From a virus: DNA of 33,281 nt. A program made the translations under genes and the position numbers. Below, one piece after another: positions 27,168 through 33,281 of the stretch. The stretch lies in the IMG/VR virus record IMGVR_UViG_3300037258_000641, positions 1 to 33,281 of that record; one strand, given 5' to 3'. Below the pieces are notes generated by a model. The model saw only the letters and a program-made list of their open reading frames with translations, was not told the DNA's origin and searched no databases. Within the stretch, counting starts at the first letter, position 1; every line of letters starts with the position of its first letter.

Positions 27168-27482
27168 GTGGCTGAAGCCACCCCCTTGTACGTCTACCTG
27201 GGCACTGAGCCCAGGGTCTACACGCAGTACCTCGATGTCACCCCAGACGACGACGGCGAGGTCTCACCCAGGCCCCTTGAGGTTGAGCCTGGCCACGAGT
27301 ACGCGATGGAGCCCTGCCCAGGGTGGGACACCGATGGCCCGGGGGCCCTGGCTGTGCCACCTGCTGATGGCCAGTGGACCGGGGTGACCCCGCGCGGCGG
27401 GGTGCTGGACCTCACCAGGGCAACCAATGGCAATGGCGGACCTAAGGCCGCCCCAGCTAAGAAGAAGGGGGCGACAGAATGA
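27168..27482 (+). CDS. hypothetical protein before tail tube (104 aa)
   Basis: GTG 27168 uses the GGAGGCATGTGGC cassette. The protein has LYVYLGTEPRVYTQYLDVTP and DGEVSPRPLEVEPGHEYAME, then GVTPRGGVLDLTRA and a basic, disordered tail (GGPKAAPAKKKG). The short beta unit followed by a Lys-rich end, placed just before the tail tube gene, is seen in several actinophages, but I cannot name the family. It overlaps the tail tube ATG by four bases (ATGA). Confidence 0.78.
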   Translation: MAEATPLYVYLGTEPRVYTQYLDVTPDDDGEVSPRPLEVEPGHEYAMEPCPGWDTDGPGALAVPPADGQWTGVTPRGGVLDLTRATNGNGGPKAAPAKKKGATE

Positions 27483-28726
27483 GCACCGCCAGCGCCGTCT
27501 ACCCGGTTACCAGAAGGTTTATCGGGCTGGCCAAGGAAGCGACAGCGGGCACTGTTGTGGCGCCGAGCTACACCTACCCGATGACGAAGTTTACCCCGAA
27601 AGATAACGTCACTTATTTGAAGGATAATGCCTGGCGTAACTCCATGGCTGAGCTCTACAACCTGATCCAGGGTGTGGAGATCTCAGACCTGGATATGGGC
27701 GGCCCATTCTTCGGTGATGGCATTGGCTATTCCCTGGCCAACATCCTCGGGGATTACTGGCAGTCCGTGAATGGCACCCCAGGCACGCCGACCACCCTGT
27801 CGGCGGGCTACACCGCTGGTGCCACCACCATCAGCGTGACCTCCGCGACCGGCATTACCATAGGAACTACTATCGCTATCGGCACCCTGGCCACGAATGC
27901 TGAGGAAGTGCGGACAGCGACGAATGTGGTGTCCACCACGGTCACCTTGAGCTCACCGCTTTACCAGAACCATGCCTCAAGTGCGCCAGTGACGCCCTAT
28001 TCGGCTGTGACGACATATGTTCACAACTTCTCCCTGCTCAATTCAGGTACGGGCATGGGAGGATTCTCAGCGGCTCAGCCACCGACCTATACCTTCACGG
28101 ACTATACCGGGGTCACGGCATCAACTGGTGCCCGTAACTATGCCTACACCTGCATGTCAGAACTGGCATTGACGGGCACGGCCACGGAACTGCTCATGTG
28201 GGAGGGCAAGGGCACCGGGTTTGCCTCAGCCATCGCAGGGTCTACCCCAACGGCCACCCTGTCCACGGTCAAGCCCCAGGCCTCCTGGCCGTCCACCGTC
28301 AGCATCGCAGCTTCCCAGGTCAACACCATCGCTGAGTGGAAGCTGACCCTGACCAGGAAGCTTGATCCCAAGTTCACCAACAGTGGCCAGCAGACCCCAT
28401 TCGCCATCCCCCGGGGGGAGCTCGGCGCGACCCTGGCCCTCAACTACGACCCGGCCATTGATGAGACCCCATTCCTGCTGTACCTGAACAACACCCAGCC
28501 CATCCTGGCCATCACGGCGACCAATGGCCTGTCAGGTGCCAACCTGGTGCAGGCGGTTATCAATGTGCAGGTGGCCGCCTATGACACAGGTGAGATCGAG
28601 GACAGCAAGACCACGTTCGGCTATAACACCACGGTCATGGCAGTGGCCAACAGCACCAATGCTGGCCCATCTGGCGGGGTGTCCCCGGTCCAGATCGCAC
28701 TGACCAATTCAGTCGTCAGCTACTAA
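27479..28726 (+). CDS. major tail tube protein (415 aa)
   Basis: The N-terminal part has RRFIGLAKEATAGTVVAPSY, LKDNAWRNSMAELYNLIQGV, MGGPFFGDGIGYSLANILGDYW, as in long tail tube proteins of actinophages. At about residues 100-165 lies a Thr/Ser/Ala-rich inserted beta domain (GYTAGATTISVTSATGITIG). The C-terminal half has WKLTLTRKLDPKFTNSGQQ, and NVQVAAYDTGEIEDSKTTFGY. It forms the tail tube. Its place before the chaperone and tape measure genes supports the call. Codons are AT-richer over the first ~200 residues and GC-rich after. Confidence 0.86.
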   Translation: MSTASAVYPVTRRFIGLAKEATAGTVVAPSYTYPMTKFTPKDNVTYLKDNAWRNSMAELYNLIQGVEISDLDMGGPFFGDGIGYSLANILGDYWQSVNGTPGTPTTLSAGYTAGATTISVTSATGITIGTTIAIGTLATNAEEVRTATNVVSTTVTLSSPLYQNHASSAPVTPYSAVTTYVHNFSLLNSGTGMGGFSAAQPPTYTFTDYTGVTASTGARNYAYTCMSELALTGTATELLMWEGKGTGFASAIAGSTPTATLSTVKPQASWPSTVSIAASQVNTIAEWKLTLTRKLDPKFTNSGQQTPFAIPRGELGATLALNYDPAIDETPFLLYLNNTQPILAITATNGLSGANLVQAVINVQVAAYDTGEIEDSKTTFGYNTTVMAVANSTNAGPSGGVSPVQIALTNSVVSY

Positions 28727-28737
28727 GGGGATGATCT

Positions 28738-29145
28738 GTGCGCGTTGAATTGCGGGACGGCAACTATGCCGAAATGCGGGACAATCTGACAGCAGGAGAC
28801 CGGCGCAGAGCCAAGTCTGCCATCAAGGTGGTTGTGGGAGGTGATGACGACAAGCGGGAGTTCTATGGCGACCTGGAGGACCGGATCAACTATGCCCTCC
28901 TCCGTAGCATGATCATCGCCTGGTCATTCCCTCAGACTCTGCCCAGGAATGCGGCCACTGTTGAGCTAGCAGACCAGATCCTTGATGACCTCTCTATTGA
29001 GGACATTGAGGCCCTGTGTGATGCCGTCCGGCCGCACTATGACAGGGTGCTGAACGGCCCAAAACCGAAAGTCATCTCAGGCAGCGCCTCATCGACTGGT
29101 TCCTTGACAGGCCCGGTGCCTCATGCCCGGTCTCGGAAGACCTAG
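28738..29145 (+). CDS. tail assembly chaperone, short form (gpG-like, 135 aa)
   Basis: GTG 28738 follows AAGGGGATGATCT. The helical core reads AEMRDNLTAGDRRRAKSAIK, DDDKREFYGDLEDRINYALL, SMIIAWSFPQTLPRNAATVE, ILDDLSIEDIEALCDAVRPH. It lies between tail tube and tape measure, the standard place of lambda gpG/gpT-type chaperones. The last 26 codons after the slippery site (29058-29064) are Ser/Thr-rich and look unselected, as expected when a longer frameshifted product carries the function. Confidence 0.87.
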   Translation: MRVELRDGNYAEMRDNLTAGDRRRAKSAIKVVVGGDDDKREFYGDLEDRINYALLRSMIIAWSFPQTLPRNAATVELADQILDDLSIEDIEALCDAVRPHYDRVLNGPKPKVISGSASSTGSLTGPVPHARSRKT

Positions 29146-29324
29146 CGGAGTATTTCTTTTTCGCTGAGCGCTACCAGTGGCCGCCTGAGGTGGTGGATAA
29201 CCTTCCGGCCGATTTCGCGGACCTGGCACCAGAGATGGGCGTGGCCAGGGACCGAGCTCAGGACCTTGCCCAGGAGCGGGCATCCCGGCAAGCCGAACTC
29301 AGGGCACGGCGAGGGGGTCGGTAG
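28738..29324 (+). CDS. tail assembly chaperone, -1 frameshifted long form (gpGT-like, 195 aa)
   Basis: Reading is in frame from 28738 to 29064, then in the -1 frame from 29064 to the TAG at 29322-29324. The slip site CCCAAAA is split C-CCA-AAA in the zero frame, so both tRNAs can re-pair. After the shift the sequence has LRQRLIDWFLDRPGASC, PVSEDLAEYFFFAERYQWPP, VVDNLPADFADLAP and a charged helix, without stop: a good protein with no start of its own. This is the usual gpG-T arrangement needed for tail assembly on the tape measure. Frameshifting efficiency cannot be told. Confidence 0.85.
29058..29064 (+). promoter_or_regulatory. programmed -1 ribosomal frameshift site CCCAAAA
   Basis: The heptamer fits X-XXY-YYZ in the zero frame (C-CCA-AAA). 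It occurs where the short chaperone frame loses good codon character and the -1 frame begins to show it. No long downstream stem was clear by eye. Confidence 0.83.
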
Positions 29325-29327
29325 CTG

Positions 29328-29762
29328 GTGGCCACCATCGCTGAGGTCAACGACAAGCTCGCGCAGATGAAGGCCAAGGCTCCTGCTGCCGCCCGTGCCG
29401 CCGCCCTTGGCATGGGCCTGCTGATGACCTCAGAGACCCTGCTCACGCTGCGGACCTTCAGCCACCCGCAGGGGGAGCCGACCAACTCCCCGCCTGGCTC
29501 ACCTCCAGCCTGGGTGAGCGGGGCCCTGGCGGGCTCGGTCAGGCCGCTGCCACCCATGGGCTCAGGCCCAGTCTGGTCGGTGATTGTGGGCGGCACGACT
29601 GTCTACGCCCGCATCCAGGAGCTCGGTGGCGATGCAGGCCGGGATCTTGCTTCCCACCTGCCACCACGGCCCTACCTGAAGCCCACGGCGGAGAAGCTCA
29701 TCGCCACCGGGAAGGCCACCGATGGGGCGGTCAAGGGCTGGCTCCAGATTATGGGGACCTGA
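29328..29762 (+). CDS. HK97 gp10-like minor tail / tail completion protein (144 aa)
   Basis: GTG 29328, three bases after the stop of the long chaperone form. It has an N-terminal helix (VNDKLAQMKAKAPAAARAAA), then LLMTSETLLTLRTFSHP and a proline-rich loop, then WSVIVGGTTVYARIQELGGD and PPRPYLKPTAEKLIATGKA. The YARIQELGG...PPRPYLxPA pattern is typical of the HK97 gp10 / minor tail protein Z class. Such genes usually lie before the tube gene, so its position after the chaperone is less usual. The next gene starts three bases later. Confidence 0.83.
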   Translation: MATIAEVNDKLAQMKAKAPAAARAAALGMGLLMTSETLLTLRTFSHPQGEPTNSPPGSPPAWVSGALAGSVRPLPPMGSGPVWSVIVGGTTVYARIQELGGDAGRDLASHLPPRPYLKPTAEKLIATGKATDGAVKGWLQIMGT

Positions 29763-29765
29763 CCT

Positions 29766-32462
29766 GTGGCCGGCGAAGGGGTTCTGCCCCCGGCGATTCA
29801 GGAGTTCGTGGCCAACGCCACGAAGTGGGTCGCCGGCATTGACGAGATGATGGCCAAGGACGAGGAGCTCCTGGCCCAGATCGATGCCATCCAGGCCCGG
29901 GCGGCTGAGTTGGGTGCCTCCCTGGATGAGAGTGCGGCGGGGGCTGCCGCTGGAGCGGGTGCAGGAGGGGTTGAGGCCACCGCGGCGGCCGATGACGAAC
30001 TGGCCGCCGCCGAGGGCAGGGCATCCGCTTCCGCTGAGGTCTGGGCCGAGAGGTCCACCGCGGCGGAGGCGGCCATTTCTGCCCAGCGGGCCGCTGTGGA
30101 TGAGCTCGTTGTGGCCTCAGACCAGCTTGTCGTGGCCTCTGATGCGGCAGCGACCAGTATCGGCCGGGCCAGCAAAGAGCTCGACGGCATGGCGGCCAGT
30201 GAGGATGCGGCTGGCAAGGGCGCAGCCTGGGGCAGCAAGATCAAAATGGCCGCCCTCGGAGTCGCGGCTGGGCTTGGCTACAGCGTCATTGAGGCCGCCA
30301 AATTCCAGTCCGCGTTCGTCAAGCTCATGACCCAGGCCGGGGTGGCCAAATCCCAGTTCAGTGGGCTCCGCACTGGTGTGCTTCAGTTGGCCGGCCAGGT
30401 CGGCTTCTCGCCAAGCAGCCTGTCAGAGGCCCTGTTCCATGTTGAATCCTCGTTTGAGTCAGTCGGGATCACTGGCCCGAAAGCACTGAACCTGCTGAAG
30501 ACCGCCGCTGAAGGTGCTGCTACCGGCCACGCCAACCTGGTGGATGTCACCAATGCCCTGGATGCGACCATTGTCTCCGGGGTGCCTGGCATCCATTCCT
30601 ATAACGAAGCCATGGGCGTCCTGAATGCCACCGTTGGTACTGGTGACATGACCATGGAAGACCTGGCCAAAGCCATGTCCACTGGTGTTATGGCCGTGGC
30701 CAAGTCCTATGGCCAGTCCATTTACCAGGTGGGCGCGGCTCTGGCTGTCTTTGGTGACAACAATATCCGTGGCGCCAAGGCGGCAACTGACCTCCGGATG
30801 GCCTGGCAGGCCATGGAGGCCCCGCTCAAGACCGGCGATGACTGGCTGAAGAAGATCGGGCTGACCAGCACCCAGCTTGGTTCCACCATGGAACACCATG
30901 GCATGTCACAGGCCATTCAGCAGTTCGTCAACCACCTGAAGTCCTCCAAGGTCCCAGCCGCCGACTGGGGTCAGTACATGACCAACATCTTCGGCAAGCG
31001 GGCTGGTGTTGGTATTGGCATCCTGGTGGACCAGCTTGACCGGCTCAAGGGCAAATTCCCCAAGCTGAAGGAAGCCGCAGGCGACTTCGGGCAGGGATGG
31101 GCCAACACCCAGAAGACGGTGAGCCAGGAATGGAATGAGCTCAAGAGCTCGCTGGACACCCTGGTCATTGACTTTGGGTCCGAACTGCTGCCCGCAGCAC
31201 AGAAGGTCATCACCGTCTTCATCAAGCTGTTCCAGGCCATCGGCAAGCATCAGGAGCTCGCCGCCTTCGCTGGCGGCATCCTGGCCATCGTCGGGGCCAT
31301 GAAGCTCCTGTCAGGCGTCCAGGCCATGCTGGGCCTGGTCAGCGGGGCCATCGGGAAAATCGGGATGGCCGCGTCAGAGTCGGTTCCTGAGATCACAGCC
31401 ATGGACGTGGCCCTGGACGCCAACGTGATCGGTGTCATCCTGGTGGCCGTCCTGGCCCTGGCTTTGGGCCTGTATGAACTCTACAAGCACTGCAAGGTAG
31501 TGCGTGACGCACTAGCGGCCCTTGGTCATTTCCTGTCCGGGGCGTGGAATGCGGCATGGGCGGCAGCCTCGCGGGTCATTCACAAGTTCGTGACCGGGGC
31601 GCTGAAATGGGTGCAGCAGCAATTGCAGATGTTCCGTGCCTTCTGGGCCCGGAATGGTGCTGAGATTAAGCAAATCGCCACCGTAGAGTGGAATGACCTG
31701 AAGAATATCATCCGAGTTGCGATGGCGGTAATTCGTGTTTACATCGTCATTGCCCTGGCAATTATCAAAACGGCTTTTAAGGTTGCCTGGGATGCAATTC
31801 GTATCATAACGACAATGGTGTTCTCGGTCATTGGCCAGGTAATTCACATGGCGATGACGCTGATTCTCGGCATTGTCCAGATTGTGCTGGACCTGATCAA
31901 GGGCCACTGGGCGGCGGCGGGTCATGACCTGGTTCACCTGACCGCCACTTTGTGGAATGAAGTGCGCGGAATTACGAACACCATTCTGCATGGCCTGGCG
32001 ACCCTGGTTTGGACGCTCGGCAAGGACGTGGTGATGGGCTTTGCCCACGGGATTATGTCCGCTATTGGTGCGGTCCGGTCCGCTGCTTCAGCGGTCGCGC
32101 ACGCGGCGGAGGGAGCGCTCAAGGGAGTGCTGTCCATCCTCAGCCCGTCCAAGGTGATGATGGAGCACGGCCGGATGACGGTCATGGGCTTCGTCCAGGG
32201 CATCGTGCAGGCCACGCCGCTGGTGGATGCGGCCATGCAGCGGTTGGGAGCCCGGGCCAGCAATGGCCTGATCACTGCTGGAGCACGGCCAGGCCTGGCC
32301 ACGGCAGGTGGCACCAACATCAACGTCAATGTCAACCTGTCCGGGGCCATGGCTGGCCCGCAGGCCCTCCAGGGTCTCCAGCAGGCCATTCAGCAGGCCG
32401 TGCTGGACTACAGCGTCAAAAACCAGGGCAACGGCCTGATTCTGCCAGCCAGGGGGCGGTGA
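29766..32462 (+). CDS. tail tape measure protein (898 aa)
   Basis: The largest tail gene, after the chaperone pair. Residues 1-160 are a helical/coiled-coil part rich in Ala and Glu. Residues ~180-480 form a conserved phage TMP core (FQSAFVKLMTQAGVAKSQFS, FHVESSFESVGITGPKALNL, ATGHANLVDVTNALDATIVS). Hydrophobic stretches lie near 495-530, 555-578 and 641-712 (VIRVYIVIALAIIKTAFKVA). The motif LSILSPSKVMMEHGRMTVMG (~787-806) is typical of the C-terminal part of such proteins. It sets tail length. At ~1.5 A per residue the tail would be about 135 nm (inference). Codon use changes sharply within 31.6-32.0 kb. Confidence 0.93.
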   Translation: MAGEGVLPPAIQEFVANATKWVAGIDEMMAKDEELLAQIDAIQARAAELGASLDESAAGAAAGAGAGGVEATAAADDELAAAEGRASASAEVWAERSTAAEAAISAQRAAVDELVVASDQLVVASDAAATSIGRASKELDGMAASEDAAGKGAAWGSKIKMAALGVAAGLGYSVIEAAKFQSAFVKLMTQAGVAKSQFSGLRTGVLQLAGQVGFSPSSLSEALFHVESSFESVGITGPKALNLLKTAAEGAATGHANLVDVTNALDATIVSGVPGIHSYNEAMGVLNATVGTGDMTMEDLAKAMSTGVMAVAKSYGQSIYQVGAALAVFGDNNIRGAKAATDLRMAWQAMEAPLKTGDDWLKKIGLTSTQLGSTMEHHGMSQAIQQFVNHLKSSKVPAADWGQYMTNIFGKRAGVGIGILVDQLDRLKGKFPKLKEAAGDFGQGWANTQKTVSQEWNELKSSLDTLVIDFGSELLPAAQKVITVFIKLFQAIGKHQELAAFAGGILAIVGAMKLLSGVQAMLGLVSGAIGKIGMAASESVPEITAMDVALDANVIGVILVAVLALALGLYELYKHCKVVRDALAALGHFLSGAWNAAWAAASRVIHKFVTGALKWVQQQLQMFRAFWARNGAEIKQIATVEWNDLKNIIRVAMAVIRVYIVIALAIIKTAFKVAWDAIRIITTMVFSVIGQVIHMAMTLILGIVQIVLDLIKGHWAAAGHDLVHLTATLWNEVRGITNTILHGLATLVWTLGKDVVMGFAHGIMSAIGAVRSAASAVAHAAEGALKGVLSILSPSKVMMEHGRMTVMGFVQGIVQATPLVDAAMQRLGARASNGLITAGARPGLATAGGTNINVNVNLSGAMAGPQALQGLQQAIQQAVLDYSVKNQGNGLILPARGR

Positions 32463-32466
32463 GCTC

Positions 32467-33281
32467 ATGTCCCTGTCCCTGTCTGTCACAGCCACAGCAT
32501 CAGGGGCAGGGGTCACCAACGGCATCCTGATGCGGTGTGTGGTGCTCCGCAACCCGAATGCCACCCCCCTGGGAAACACCGCCACCCAGAGCGCTGCCGC
32601 GGCCCATGATGTCTCCCTGACCACGACCGTGGTCCATTCCCTGACCCTGGGCGCGAGCACCAATGGCACCAATGCCAGCCAGACCCCAGTTGGTGTCACC
32701 AGCTATTACGATGACCTGATCGATGGCACCAACACCTGCTGCTATGGCACCTTTACGGGTGGCACGACCACAACACCAGGAACTGAGCTCCTGGGCACCA
32801 ATGGCTCATTCCAGGGCTCCTGTGCGGCGGCGGAATTTAAGCCCGTCTCTGGCAGCCACCTATTCCAGGATGCATCCTCACCTGGGCCAGTGTCCTCCTT
32901 CTCAGCCCACACGGTTACGACGCCATCCTTCAGCCCGCCGGCGGGGAGCCTGATCGTAGCGCTTGTTTCCGCCAATGGCCTGTTCGGCCAGGCGGTCAGC
33001 ATGGGCATTACTGACTCCCATGGCCTCACCTGGACAGCGGCGGCTCAGGGGCATGCCACGACCATGCTGTATGCAGGGGTCTGGTATGCCACTGTCCCTG
33101 CCCTGGGTGCTCCTTATGTCATTGGCCATGCCTCCAGCGCGAGCTCAGTCAACTCGGTCACGATTACCTCAGGCACCACCACAACGGCCGGGGATGCCAT
33201 TGTGGTGGGCGCAACGGTTAATGGCAGCACGGACACGGTGCTGGCTGTCAGTGACTCCCAGGGGAATGACTACTCCCAGGC
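32467..33281 (+). CDS. minor tail protein, N-terminal part, cut by window edge
   Basis: ATG 32467, four bases after the tape measure stop, with GGGGGCGGTGAGCTC upstream. The frame stays open for 271 codons to the edge. The sequence is beta-rich and Thr/Ser/Gly-rich (SLSLSVTATASGAGVTNGIL, HSLTLGASTNGTNASQ). From about residue 140 it has FSPPAGSLIVALVSANGLFG, MGITDSHGLTWTAAAQG, MLYAGVWYATVPALG, SVTITSGTTTTAGDAIVVG. The PAGSLxVALVSANG...ITDSxGLTWT module is known to me from actinophage tail and surface proteins. The place after the tape measure suggests a distal or minor tail role. Confidence 0.82.
   Translation, partial: MSLSLSVTATASGAGVTNGILMRCVVLRNPNATPLGNTATQSAAAAHDVSLTTTVVHSLTLGASTNGTNASQTPVGVTSYYDDLIDGTNTCCYGTFTGGTTTTPGTELLGTNGSFQGSCAAAEFKPVSGSHLFQDASSPGPVSSFSAHTVTTPSFSPPAGSLIVALVSANGLFGQAVSMGITDSHGLTWTAAAQGHATTMLYAGVWYATVPALGAPYVIGHASSASSVNSVTITSGTTTTAGDAIVVGATVNGSTDTVLAVSDSQGNDYSQ

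Overview
This window reads as part of the genome of a tailed, double-stranded DNA phage (or prophage) of siphovirus type infecting a high-GC actinobacterium. The evidence is the high GC content, frequent GTG and TTG starts, many 1-8 base start/stop overlaps, a full head and tail gene order (portal, MuF-like protein, prohead protease with scaffold, major capsid, decoration proteins, head-tail connectors, tail tube, frameshifted tail chaperone, tape measure, first minor tail gene), and many small Cys/His-rich proteins of the kind seen in actinophages. No terminase, lysis gene, integrase, tRNA gene or CRISPR array was seen.

Layout. 1-944 is a leftward cluster ending at the left edge in the first 56 codons of what looks like a DpdA-type (tRNA-guanine-transglycosylase-like) DNA-modification gene. 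1027-1768 holds small rightward genes, and 1765-2142 a leftward zinc-finger-like gene. 2280-4549 is a rightward run of beta-rich, cysteine-rich and tiny membrane proteins. 4546-8414 is a leftward cluster that includes a DUF4192 protein. 8415-8939 has no convincing gene but is probably transcribed leftward from a strong promoter and is full of hairpins. 9004-12271 holds portal and MuF. 12327-16017 is a cargo region (HAD phosphatase-like, possible nuclease-fold protein, small proteins) that also carries an array of nine short hairpins. 16134-23168 holds protease/scaffold, major capsid and capsid accessory genes. 23335-24028 holds two small genes, followed by an inverted array of five related hairpins. 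24275-32462 holds connectors, a basic/cysteine-protease-like protein, tail terminator candidate, an antisense Nudix gene, tail tube, chaperone pair, HK97 gp10-like protein and tape measure. A minor tail gene runs off the right edge at 33281.

Regulation visible in the sequence. Four copies of one leftward sigma70-like promoter (TTGACR, 17-18 bp, TACNRT) contain a near-palindromic sequence between the -35 and -10 boxes, which suggests one repressor controls all the leftward islands. Two leftward genes end in the same composite hairpin element with the stop codon in its outer arm. Other perfect hairpins follow gene ends. The four genes at 16134, 19460, 23335 and 27168 share one translation-start cassette.

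The most unusual content is the pair of oppositely oriented arrays of short hairpins (13.96-14.30 kb and 24.04-24.23 kb). Their stems change in sequence but keep pairing, and neither a protein nor a standard terminator explains them. The long untranslated leader at 8415-8939 and the DpdA-like edge gene come next. All functional calls rest on reading motifs by eye; no database search was run.
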